A DNA stretch of 18,559 bases from JAYEJW01 sp034716535 (GTDB lineage Bacteria; Pseudomonadota; Gammaproteobacteria; Chromatiales; Chromatiaceae), in assembly GCA_034716535.1 (NCBI GenBank), contig JAYEJW010000003.1:1-18559 (forward strand), in the 5' to 3' direction. Below the pieces are notes generated by a model that saw only the letters and a list, made by a program, of their open reading frames with translations, did no database searches and was not told the origin of the DNA. Position numbers and translations under genes: made by a program. Below, piece by piece: positions 1 to 7,267 of this stretch; position 1 is the first letter of the stretch, and every line of letters starts with the position of its first letter.

Positions 1-91
1 GGTGACTCGAGAGCAGCCAGGCATGCGGTCGATAGCCGATCGTCTTGAAGATCTCGACCGTCGTCGGCCGCAGGTTGCTGATGAAACGCAA
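1..91 (-). CDS. 5' end of an unrecognised gene, cut by window edge
   Basis: Reading down the minus strand from a TTG codon at 91-89 gives thirty uninterrupted codons beginning MRFISNLRPTTVEIF and running off the window. A GGGGAG Shine-Dalgarno-like sequence lies about 8 nt before the TTG. The start sits 17 bp after the stop codon of the coiled-coil gene, so this would be the third gene of the same minus-strand operon. The frame is open for only a few codons upstream before a TGA, which limits the choice of start. The visible residues contain no motif I recognise, so I assign no function. Identity as a gene rests on the ribosome site and operon spacing only. Confidence 0.38.
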   Translation of the reverse strand, partial: MRFISNLRPTTVEIFKTIGYRPHAWLLSSH

Positions 92-108
92 GCTTGGCGC
101 TCCCCTGG

Positions 109-1005
109 TCAGTCGCCCGAGACTCCCCCGGTATCATCGGTATCGGGCAGTCCGGTGTCCGGCTCCGACGTGTCGTCGCCGGTTCCGGTGTCGTCGGGGT
201 TCCCTTCCTCTTCTTCGGGGGTGTCCGGCTCGCTGACATCCGCGCAGCCTTTCGTGGCCCGCTCCGCGTAGATTTCCAGAAGCTCTTCGCCGAGACGGGC
301 GATCTCCTCGCTTCTCGAATTGAATGGCAGGGTCGCATCGCTGAGTTGCTCAAGGTAAGGCCCAGCTGCTTCACGCCAATCTGCGAAGAACTCTTCAAGT
401 TTCGCGAGCTCGTCTTCCAGTGCGGCGATCTCGCTGCGCAGGGTCCTTAGGGTGTCGACATCGCCGCCGTCCAGGCCGGCCTCGATCTCCCGAAGGAGCT
501 CAGCGGCGCGGTCCTCAAGGCTGCCTATCTCCTCCTTCAGTCGCTCGACCTCCCCGGCCAGGGCCTGCGCCTCCGCGAACAGCTGCGAAGCACGCTCAGG
601 GTCCGGGGTTGGCGTCTCGGCGTCGGCACCCGAGAGCTCGGACCAGATAGCGAAAAGCCGCCTCTCCGCCTCCTCGAGCTGGCCGCGGGTCGCTTCGAGA
701 GACGCCTCGACCGCCTCCAGCGCGGCCAGCTTGCTGAGAAGCGCGTTGTCACCCTGCACGAGGGCGTCGTAGGCGTCCTGCTTCTCGCCTAGCCGCCGCT
801 TGGCCTCCCTGGCCTCCTCGCCCAGGGCGAGACCCTCATCGAGGCTCAGGCCAGTTTCGTTCTCAATGGCCTCCAACAGGGGTTCCTTTGCGGCGGCGAG
901 ATCCTCGCGCAGCTGCTCCTTGAGATCCTGGATCCTGTCCTCGATCGGTTTCACGCGGTCGGTGTAGTCACGCTCGCATCGTTCCCATGTCCAGAGCTCG
1001 CTCAT
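109..1005 (-). CDS. Coiled-coil protein with acidic Asp/Thr-rich tail, unknown function
   Basis: This encodes 298 residues. Residues about 15-245 are almost entirely charged helix (Glu, Arg, Leu and Ala in heptad-like spacing), which predicts a long coiled coil with short breaks. No signal peptide or membrane segment is visible, so it is probably cytoplasmic. From Cys254 to the end there is a low-complexity acidic tail rich in Asp, Thr, Gly, Pro and Glu, with the string SEPDT twice. Just before the tail stands ERATKGC (248-254), nearly matched at the C-terminus of the 695-residue protein at 9554-11641. The ATG overlaps the stop of the upstream gene by 4 bp (ATGA), so the two are probably translationally coupled, and a GAGGCAG ribosome site lies upstream. 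I do not recognise the family. A structural or scaffold role is only a guess from the coiled coil. Confidence 0.8.
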   Translation of the reverse strand: MSELWTWERCERDYTDRVKPIEDRIQDLKEQLREDLAAAKEPLLEAIENETGLSLDEGLALGEEAREAKRRLGEKQDAYDALVQGDNALLSKLAALEAVEASLEATRGQLEEAERRLFAIWSELSGADAETPTPDPERASQLFAEAQALAGEVERLKEEIGSLEDRAAELLREIEAGLDGGDVDTLRTLRSEIAALEDELAKLEEFFADWREAAGPYLEQLSDATLPFNSRSEEIARLGEELLEIYAERATKGCADVSEPDTPEEEEGNPDDTGTGDDTSEPDTGLPDTDDTGGVSGD

Positions 1006-2066
1006 GCCGCGTCTGCCTCTATCGGCGACGCCACGCGCGACACCAGGTCCGCGATGTCACTCCGACCCCCAAGTTGCGGGTACTCCCATGCCATATCGAT
1101 GACTTTCGGATAGAGGTCGTAGGCGGGACGCACCTCGTCGGCAAGCCAGTCCTCCCAGTAGGTTCGCGCATGTTGTCCAGGGCCTTCGAACTCGGCCACG
1201 ACCAGGCGCTTGCCTGCCTCCGATTCGGCCTTGCCTCGGACCCAGACCCAGCGGCCGGGCGCCACGCCGATCCCCTGCAGGTCTCGCCGATGGACGCGGA
1301 TCTCGACACCGGCCTTGGTGGTAGCGAACGAATAGGGGACCCGGGGACGTTCGATCCAGCCTGTATCTGTAACCAACGCCGAAAAGGTCAGGCGGGTAAG
1401 GTCCTCCACGTCCTCTAGCGTCGCGCGGCTTCCGGCCAGGGCGGGCTCGTATCGGCGCAGCCTCGAACGACCTTCCGCCACCCTGACGAGTCCCGCACGC
1501 TGGGAACCGATCAGCGTCCGCCAGAAGAGCATCACGAGGGCTGCCGTGAGCATGGTTGCTCGCCGCGCGAGCACGCTGACGCGCAGTCCGACCAGCGCGC
1601 GACCGCGCTCGCTCTCCAACAGTCCTGCGACCCCCGTACAGAGATCGTCGATCGCGTCGGCACCGTCTGCCGCCACGTCAAACAACAGCTTGCCGATGGC
1701 CCAATGATCGCCCGCCAGGGATGCCAGATGGCTTCGCTGCAGCCAGCTGTCGTAACGGGCCTCCAGGGCGCCAAGCTCCTCCTCGATGTCATCCGTTTGT
1801 GACAAACCCGTCGACGAGAACGCCGTGTGGAATCGGCAATGCAGCGCCTTGGCGAGGCAGCGCGCGCCGCGATAGGCCTCCAATTTGGAGGATACGCCAT
1901 CGCCGAAATCGGCCTGCGCGGCGAAGGACACAAGGTCGAGCCACCCGATTAGCACATCGATCACGTCCTCGTGGCTCAGTGAAAGGTTTACTCTCCGGTA
2001 ACTGGACTGCAGAAGCACAAGGCTCGCCAGTTCGGCCTCCATAAGTGCCGCCGTTGCGATTCCCAT
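1002..2066 (-). CDS. Unrecognised helical protein with possible OB-like C-terminal region
   Basis: This is the first gene of the minus-strand operon, 354 residues. The ATG at 2066 has a good AAGGAG site about 8 nt upstream. Residues 1-225 look mostly helical. A hydrophobic stretch near 163-187 (VSVLARRATMLTAALVMLFW) is interrupted by arginines, so it is more likely a buried or amphipathic helix than a membrane span. Residues about 229-293 are strand-rich, with the phrase GVAPGRWVWVRGKAE, the sort of pattern seen in small beta-barrels such as OB folds. A Trp/Tyr-rich segment follows (ARTYWEDWLADEVRPAYD, 300-317). No catalytic motif is apparent and I do not recognise the family. Its tight coupling to the coiled-coil gene suggests that the two products act together. 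Confidence 0.8.
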   Translation of the reverse strand: MGIATAALMEAELASLVLLQSSYRRVNLSLSHEDVIDVLIGWLDLVSFAAQADFGDGVSSKLEAYRGARCLAKALHCRFHTAFSSTGLSQTDDIEEELGALEARYDSWLQRSHLASLAGDHWAIGKLLFDVAADGADAIDDLCTGVAGLLESERGRALVGLRVSVLARRATMLTAALVMLFWRTLIGSQRAGLVRVAEGRSRLRRYEPALAGSRATLEDVEDLTRLTFSALVTDTGWIERPRVPYSFATTKAGVEIRVHRRDLQGIGVAPGRWVWVRGKAESEAGKRLVVAEFEGPGQHARTYWEDWLADEVRPAYDLYPKVIDMAWEYPQLGGRSDIADLVSRVASPIEADAA

Positions 2067-2348
2067 GCCTGCTCCTTGTCGTTATTCAACCTGGACCCTG
2101 CGGCGAGACGAACGCCAACCTTTTGGAAGCCCTGGCGTCACACCCGCTAACCCTTGATCGGTATCGGCGACGTCTTCGGTGAACGGCTGCGGGCAAACAG
2201 CCAAAGGTTTCGATAGGGGGAAGTGTAGACTAGTACTCTGGGCCGCGCGCCCGGGCGAACCCATGGACCAGAATGCCGCATTCGAGTTGGCGGCGGAATA
2301 CCACACTTGCCCCGTCGAACCAAGCCCCTCGTTTGTTAAAATGATTCG
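2067..2348. other. Divergent intergenic region between unknown operon and uvrD
   Basis: This 282-bp gap must hold the promoters of both the minus-strand operon and uvrD. I see no convincing sigma-70 pair for either, no tRNA, and no CTG-N10-CAG LexA-type box ahead of uvrD. On the uvrD side, a TAAAAT hexamer at 2337-2342 ends 6 nt before the uvrD ATG. Short open frames here lack ribosome sites and look like chance. Confidence 0.5.
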
Positions 2349-4508
2349 ATGGACGTCTCCCATATCCTAGACCGACTGAACGATGCCCAGCGCGAGGCCG
2401 TTACCGCGCCGCCCGGGAACCTGCTGGTGCTGGCCGGTGCCGGGAGCGGCAAGACCCGGGTGCTGGTGCAGCGCATTGCCTGGCTGATCCAGGTCGAGCA
2501 GGCGGCGCCCTGGTCCATTCTCGCGGTCACCTTCACCAACAAGGCGGCACGGGAGATGAAGGCGCGCATCGAGGAGATCCTGCAGGCGCCGGTGGGCGGC
2601 ATGTGGGTCGGTACCTTCCACGGCCTGGCGCACCGCTTCCTTCGCGCCCATTGGCAGGACGCGGGCCTGCCCCAGCAGTTCCAGATCCTGGACTCGGACG
2701 ACCAGTACCGGCTGATCCGGCGCACCCTCAAGGCCATGGAGCTGGACGAGTCCCGCTGGCCACCGCGTCAGGTCCAGGGCTTCATCAACAAGCAGAAGGA
2801 CGAGGGGCTGCGGTCGCAGCATCTGGAGGACGGCGGCGACTTCTTCATGCGCCGCATGATCGAGGTCTATCGGTCGTACGAGGAGGCCTGTGAGCGAGGC
2901 AGCATGGTCGACTTTGCCGAGCTTCTGCTGCGCGCCCACGAGCTGCTGCGGGACCGACCTGACATCCTCCACCACTACAGGGAGCGTTTCGGGCACATCC
3001 TGGTGGACGAATTCCAGGACACGAACGCCATCCAGTACGCCTGGCTGCGTCTGCTGGCCGGAAACAAGGACAACCTGTTCCTGGTCGGGGACGACGACCA
3101 GTCCATCTACGGCTGGCGCGGTGCACGCGTGGAGAACATCCAGAGCTTCCAGACGGATTATCCGGGCACCCAGGTGATCCGCCTGGAGCAGAACTACCGC
3201 TCCACGGGCAATATCCTGAGCGCCGCCAACGCCCTCATCGCCAACAACCCGACCCGGCTCGGAAAGAACCTCTGGACCGAGGATAGCGCCGGCGAGCCCA
3301 TCCGACGCTATGCGGCCTTCAACGAGGTCGACGAGGCCCGCTTCGTCGTCGAGCGCATCCGTCACTACGTGGAGGAAGAAGGCTACCGCCGCTCGGAGGC
3401 CGCCATCCTCTACCGCACGACTGCCCAGTCGCGGCTGTTCGAAGAGGCCCTGATCCAGGCCCGGATGCCCTATCGGGTGTACGGCGGTCTGCGCTTCTTC
3501 GAGCGCGCCGAGATCAAGGACGCCCTTGCCTACCTGCGCCTCCTCGCCAATCCGGAGGACGACACCTCCTTCGAGCGCGTGGTCAACACGCCGCCCCGGG
3601 GCATCGGGCCGCGCACCTTGGAGACGCTACGGGAGCAGGCGCGCGAAGCCCGCTGCTCCCTGTGGCGGGCGGCGGAGGACGTGACGGCCGCGGGGGCGCT
3701 GCCCGCCCGGGCTACGGGAGCGTTGAACCGGTTCCTTACCCTGATCCGCGAGCAAAGAGGACTGGCGGCGGGAAAGGAGCTGCCGGACCTCACCGCCCAG
3801 GTGGTCGAAGCCAGCGGCCTGCCGGATCACTACAAGAAGGCGAAAGACGGCAAGGGCGTGGACCGCATCGAGAACCTGGAGGAGCTGGTCAACGCCACCC
3901 GCCGTTTCCGACACGAAGTGGAGGATGATGAGGGCGACCCCCTCGGCGCCTTCCTGTCCCACGCTGCCCTGGAGGCGGGGGAGGCCCAGGCGGACCAGTT
4001 CGAGGACGGTGTGCAGCTGATGACCCTGCACAGCGCCAAGGGGCTGGAGTTTCCGCTCGTCTTCATCGCAGGGGTCGAGGAGGGGCTATTCCCGCACAGC
4101 ATGTCGGCCGACGATCCCGAGCGCCTGGAGGAGGAGCGGCGCCTATGTTACGTGGGTATGACCCGGGCGATGCACCAGCTCTACGTCACCCACGCCGAAA
4201 GCCGGCGTCTGCACGGCAGTGAGAACTATCCGTTTCCCTCCCGCTTCCTGCGCGAGATCCCGGCGGAGCTGATCGAGGAGGTCCGCGGTGGCGGCGTCTC
4301 GCGGCCGGGGACCACACCCCTGGCGGCGCCCGAGCCTGGCGCGGGGGGCTTCCAGCTCGGAGAGCGGGTCACACACCCCAAGTTCGGCGAGGGCGTAGTG
4401 CTCAACAGCGAGGGAAAGGGCGCGAGCGCGCGGATCCAGATCAATTTCGAGGCGGTGGGCAGCAAGTGGCTCGTGCTGGCTTATGCGCGGCTGGAGCCCG
4501 CGATCTGA
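2349..4508 (+). CDS. uvrD: DNA helicase II UvrD
   Basis: This is a 3'-5' superfamily 1A DNA helicase that removes the incised strand in nucleotide excision repair and unwinds nicked DNA in mismatch repair. The 719 residues match the roughly 720 of E. coli UvrD from end to end. Walker A (AGAGSGKT) is at residues 29-36 and the DEFQD Walker B at 220-224. VGDDDQSIYGWRG, LEQNYRST, VNTPPRGIG, LMTLHSAKGLEFP and YVGMTRA follow in the family order. The last fifty or so residues (GERVTHPKFGEGVV to WLVLAYARLEP) form the Tudor-like C-terminal domain that in E. coli contacts RNA polymerase. The ATG is fixed by an in-frame TAA three codons upstream. No Shine-Dalgarno sequence precedes it, and no LexA box is evident. 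It starts the plus-strand housekeeping block and stands alone transcriptionally. Confidence 0.97.
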   Translation: MDVSHILDRLNDAQREAVTAPPGNLLVLAGAGSGKTRVLVQRIAWLIQVEQAAPWSILAVTFTNKAAREMKARIEEILQAPVGGMWVGTFHGLAHRFLRAHWQDAGLPQQFQILDSDDQYRLIRRTLKAMELDESRWPPRQVQGFINKQKDEGLRSQHLEDGGDFFMRRMIEVYRSYEEACERGSMVDFAELLLRAHELLRDRPDILHHYRERFGHILVDEFQDTNAIQYAWLRLLAGNKDNLFLVGDDDQSIYGWRGARVENIQSFQTDYPGTQVIRLEQNYRSTGNILSAANALIANNPTRLGKNLWTEDSAGEPIRRYAAFNEVDEARFVVERIRHYVEEEGYRRSEAAILYRTTAQSRLFEEALIQARMPYRVYGGLRFFERAEIKDALAYLRLLANPEDDTSFERVVNTPPRGIGPRTLETLREQAREARCSLWRAAEDVTAAGALPARATGALNRFLTLIREQRGLAAGKELPDLTAQVVEASGLPDHYKKAKDGKGVDRIENLEELVNATRRFRHEVEDDEGDPLGAFLSHAALEAGEAQADQFEDGVQLMTLHSAKGLEFPLVFIAGVEEGLFPHSMSADDPERLEEERRLCYVGMTRAMHQLYVTHAESRRLHGSENYPFPSRFLREIPAELIEEVRGGGVSRPGTTPLAAPEPGAGGFQLGERVTHPKFGEGVVLNSEGKGASARIQINFEAVGSKWLVLAYARLEPAI

Positions 4509-4531
4509 CGGGATTCTTCCGAAGCACATGC

Positions 4532-4557
4532 GGCGCAAGACGCTTCGCTATTGCGCC
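4532..4557 (+). terminator. Weak stem-loop after uvrD
   Basis: GGCGCAA (4532-4538) pairs perfectly with TTGCGCC (4551-4557) across a 12-nt loop, 24 nt after the uvrD stop. No T tract follows, so intrinsic termination is doubtful. It may be a processing or RNA-end stability element. An alternative hairpin, CGAAGC with GCTTCG, overlaps it. Confidence 0.3.
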
Positions 4558-4628
4558 CTAAATCCAGGCTTGATGTCTCGATATCCTGCTGACAGAAAGC
4601 GTTCGAAACAAACAACGAGGACGAAGGC

Positions 4629-5714
4629 ATGCAACGCCGTAATTTCATAAAAGGGGTAGGGGCCGGTTCGCTGGCGCTGGGCGCGAGCGTCGCCGGCATG
4701 AAGGCGGCCGAGGCCAAGGCCGACTTCAAGTGGAAGATGGTCACCACATGGCCGAAGAACTTCCCGGGGCTGGGCACCGGCGCAAACAAGCTCGCCCAGC
4801 TCATCGGCGAGATGAGCGGGGGCCGCATCAGGGTGAAGGTCTATGGTGCGAAGGAGCTGGTGCCGGCATTCGAGGTCTTCGATGCGGTCTCCCGCGGCAC
4901 GGCAGAGATGGGGCATGGTGCCGCCTATTATTGGAAGGGCAAGAGCGAGGCCGCCCAGTTCTTCTCCACCGTCCCCTTCGGTATGACGGCCCAGGAGATG
5001 AACGGCTGGATGTATCACGGTGGCGGGCTGGATCTCTGGACGGAGCTCTACGCCGATTTCGGTCTGGTCCCCGCGCCGGCCGGCAACACCGGCGTGCAGA
5101 TGGGGGGTTGGTTCAACAAGCCGATCAACAGCGTCGCGGATCTCCAGGGGCTCAAGATGCGCATCCCCGGCCTCGGTGGCGAGGTGCTCAAGCGGGCCGG
5201 GGGCACGCCGGTCAACCTGGCCGGCGGCGAGCTCTTCACGTCCCTGCAGTCCGGTGCCATCGATGCCACCGAGTGGGTCGGCCCTTACAACGACCTGGCC
5301 TTCGGACTCTACAAGGCGGCCAAGTACTACTACTATCCGGGCTGGCACGAGCCGGGCACCACGCTGGAGGCCATGGTCAACAAGGAGGCCTTCGACGCCT
5401 TGCCGGCGGATCTGCGCTCAATCGTGCTCAACGCCTGCAAGGTTGTGAACCAGGACATGCTGGCGGAGTACACCGCCCGCAACCCGGTGGCCCTGCAGAC
5501 CCTCCTGAAGAAGCACCAGGTGGACATGCGTCCCTTCCCGGCCGACGTGATCACCAAGTTGCGCGAGCTTTCGGAGGAGGTGGTCTCCGAAATTGCGCAG
5601 AAGGACGACTTCTCCAGAAAGGCATACGCCTCTTACAAGAAGTTCTTGTCCCAGGCGAGGGAGTGGAGCGACGTCTCGGAGCTGGCCTACCTGAAGGCGC
5701 GTGATCAGGGTTGA
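4629..5714 (+). CDS. TRAP transporter substrate-binding protein (DctP/TakP-like), Tat-exported
   Basis: This is the periplasmic solute receptor of a tripartite ATP-independent (TRAP) transporter, 361 residues. The N-terminus is a Tat signal: twin arginine in RRNFIKG (3-9), a hydrophobic stretch, then AEAKA with likely cleavage near residue 29-31. The mature protein follows the DctP fold, with WKMVTTWPKNFPG at the first strand, GLKMRIPGLGGEVL containing the conserved carboxylate-binding Arg178, and SGAIDATEWVGPYNDLAFG in the hinge region. It most resembles TakP/FcbT1-type receptors for 2-oxo acids or related carboxylates, but the ligand cannot be read from sequence. No DctQ or DctM membrane gene lies nearby, so the partner is encoded elsewhere. 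A GAGGA site precedes the ATG. Its stop shares one base with the hemW start. Confidence 0.92.
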   Translation: MQRRNFIKGVGAGSLALGASVAGMKAAEAKADFKWKMVTTWPKNFPGLGTGANKLAQLIGEMSGGRIRVKVYGAKELVPAFEVFDAVSRGTAEMGHGAAYYWKGKSEAAQFFSTVPFGMTAQEMNGWMYHGGGLDLWTELYADFGLVPAPAGNTGVQMGGWFNKPINSVADLQGLKMRIPGLGGEVLKRAGGTPVNLAGGELFTSLQSGAIDATEWVGPYNDLAFGLYKAAKYYYYPGWHEPGTTLEAMVNKEAFDALPADLRSIVLNACKVVNQDMLAEYTARNPVALQTLLKKHQVDMRPFPADVITKLRELSEEVVSEIAQKDDFSRKAYASYKKFLSQAREWSDVSELAYLKARDQG

Positions 5715-6910
5715 TGCCGGTCACGGACAGCGGCGGAGGCCTGGCTGTCGAATTAGAGTCGCCGCCGCTTGCCCTCTACGTCCATATCCCCTGGTGCGTG
5801 CGCAAGTGTCCCTACTGCGACTTCAACTCTCACGCGGGGCCCGCCGGCGGGTTGCCCGAGGAAGAGTACGTCGACCGCCTTCTCCTCGACCTGGAGCAGG
5901 AGGTCGCCCGCCTCGACCCCGTCAGGCCGCTGGTCTCCATCTTCATCGGGGGCGGCACGCCGAGTCTCTTCTCGGGGGCCTCCATCACCCATCTGTTGCG
6001 CGGCGTCCGCGGTTGCATCGACCTCACGGCGGAAGTCGAGATTAGCCTGGAGGCCAACCCGGGGACGGCGGACGCCGGCCATTTCGCCGCCTATCGGAAG
6101 GCGGGGGTCAACCGGCTCTCTATCGGAGTCCAGAGCATGTCCGCCCGGCATCTCGGGCTGTTGGGACGCATTCACGGTCCACGGGAGGTTGATGCGGCGG
6201 TGACGGCGGCGCGGCAAGCGGGTTTCGACAATCTCAACCTGGACCTGATGTACGGCCTTCCGCAGCAGTCCCTGGAGCAGGCACGACGGGATCTGGAGCA
6301 GGTCTTGGCTCTGGAGCCCGAGCACGTCTCCTATTACCAGCTTACCCTGGAGCCGAACACCGCGTTCCACGCCGTCCCACCGGCCTTGCCGGGTGAGGAC
6401 CTGGCAGCCGACATGCACCTGCTGGGGCTGGAGCACCTGGCGGCCGCCGGGTACGTGCAGTACGAGGTCTCAGCCTATGCGCAGGCAGGGCGCCGCTGTC
6501 GGCACAACCTGAATTACTGGGAATTCGGTGACTATCTCGGTATCGGTGCCGGGGCGCACGGCAAGCTGACGGACGCCTCCACGCATCGGGTTGTGCGCTC
6601 GGCAAAACTTCGCCACCCGTCGGCTTACCTGGACCCCGGCAAGGGTGCGTGCCTGGAGAGCGGGCGGCGGTCACTGGACGAGACCGACCTGGCGCTCGAG
6701 TTCGCGATGAATGCCCTGCGGTTGCGCGACGGTTTCGATCGGGAACTATTCGAGGGGCGTACCGGTCTGCCATTCATGCGGATCGCAACCAACGTCGACG
6801 GCGCCCGTGCCGAGGGGCTGTTATGCGGGGATGGCGACAGGGTTCGGCCCACGGAGCGGGGGTGGTCTTTCCTCAATGATCTCCTCCAGCGCTTCGCATC
6901 ATCGGCGTGA
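5714..6910 (+). CDS. hemW: HemW, radical SAM heme chaperone
   Basis: HemW is a radical SAM protein related to HemN. It binds heme and is thought to deliver it to target proteins, and it does not act as a coproporphyrinogen dehydrogenase. With the ATG at 5714 the product has 398 residues. The [4Fe-4S] motif CVRKCPYC places Cys at 28, 32 and 35, preceded by YVHIPW and followed by DFNSH. GGGTPS, EANPGT, RLSIGVQS and DLMYGLP are the expected SAM-barrel motifs. CRHNLNYWEFGDYLGIGAGAHG is the hallmark of the HemW branch. The ATG overlaps the stop of the TRAP receptor gene (TGATG), so it is probably read by coupled re-initiation. A TTG one codon earlier is less likely. hemW often neighbours rdgB, so this placement is unusual. 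Confidence 0.95.
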   Translation: MPVTDSGGGLAVELESPPLALYVHIPWCVRKCPYCDFNSHAGPAGGLPEEEYVDRLLLDLEQEVARLDPVRPLVSIFIGGGTPSLFSGASITHLLRGVRGCIDLTAEVEISLEANPGTADAGHFAAYRKAGVNRLSIGVQSMSARHLGLLGRIHGPREVDAAVTAARQAGFDNLNLDLMYGLPQQSLEQARRDLEQVLALEPEHVSYYQLTLEPNTAFHAVPPALPGEDLAADMHLLGLEHLAAAGYVQYEVSAYAQAGRRCRHNLNYWEFGDYLGIGAGAHGKLTDASTHRVVRSAKLRHPSAYLDPGKGACLESGRRSLDETDLALEFAMNALRLRDGFDRELFEGRTGLPFMRIATNVDGARAEGLLCGDGDRVRPTERGWSFLNDLLQRFASSA

Positions 6911-6939
6911 GCGCCTGCGAAATGGACGCCTGCTCCAGG

Positions 6940-6968
6940 TTGCGGATCGGAATTCCGCGTGGTAAGTT
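6940..6968 (+). promoter_or_regulatory. Candidate sigma-70 promoter for rpmE
   Basis: TTGCGG (6940-6945), a 17-bp spacer and TAAGTT (6963-6968) lie in the gap before rpmE, giving a leader of roughly 50 nt. The spacer contains the palindrome CGGAATTCCG. A second, weaker pair is TTGCAA (6968-6973) with TATCGG (6990-6995). The call rests on consensus only. Confidence 0.35.
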
Positions 6969-7022
6969 TGCAAGTTTTCCACGATTCGATATCGGTCCGA
7001 GCTTGGGCCGAGAAGGGCAAAA

Positions 7023-7223
7023 ATGAAAGAAGGAATCCACCCCAAGTACAGTGACGTCAATGTCGTTTGCAGCTGCGGTAACGAGTTCACCACCCGCTCC
7101 ACTCTGGGTAAGGATCTGCATGTGGAAGTCTGCTCCGCGTGCCATCCCTTCTACACCGGAAAGCAAAAGATTGTGGACACCGCCGGTCGCGTGGACAAGT
7201 TCCGCCGCAAGTACGGCCGCTGA
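7023..7223 (+). CDS. rpmE: 50S ribosomal protein L31 (zinc-binding form)
   Basis: This is a 66-residue protein of the large ribosomal subunit that bridges toward the small subunit. It begins MKEGIHPKY, and GKQKIVDTAGRVDKFRRKYG closes the family pattern. All four zinc ligands are present at the standard positions (Cys16, Cys18, Cys37, Cys40), so it is the C+ type that is displaced by a zinc-free paralog under zinc starvation in many bacteria. A GAAGGG ribosome site lies 5 nt before the ATG. The downstream nuclease gene follows closely. A perfect 7-bp inverted repeat (7236-7252) begins 13 nt after the stop. Confidence 0.97.
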   Translation: MKEGIHPKYSDVNVVCSCGNEFTTRSTLGKDLHVEVCSACHPFYTGKQKIVDTAGRVDKFRRKYGR

Positions 7224-7235
7224 GTCCCCCACATG

Positions 7236-7252
7236 CGCCGGCTTGGCCGGCG
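7236..7252 (+). repeat. Perfect inverted repeat after rpmE
   Basis: CGCCGGC, a TTG loop, then GCCGGCG form a 7-bp stem directly after an ATG at 7233. It could act as an RNA-end element for rpmE. It also lies exactly where the reading frame of the nuclease signal peptide appears to break. Strong GC hairpins of this kind are known sources of base-calling error. Confidence 0.45.
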
Positions 7253-7267
7253 CTGCTCTTCGGGGCG

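Noticed and set aside
163..187. Transmembrane helix in the 354-residue protein (these coordinates are residue numbers; DNA about 1506-1580)
   Set aside because: The hydrophobic run is broken by arginines and there is no signal or second segment, so a buried helix is more likely.
2367..3365. 332-codon minus-strand open frame inside uvrD
   Set aside because: It is an antisense shadow of the conserved UvrD motor domains with biased Val/Leu/Gly composition.
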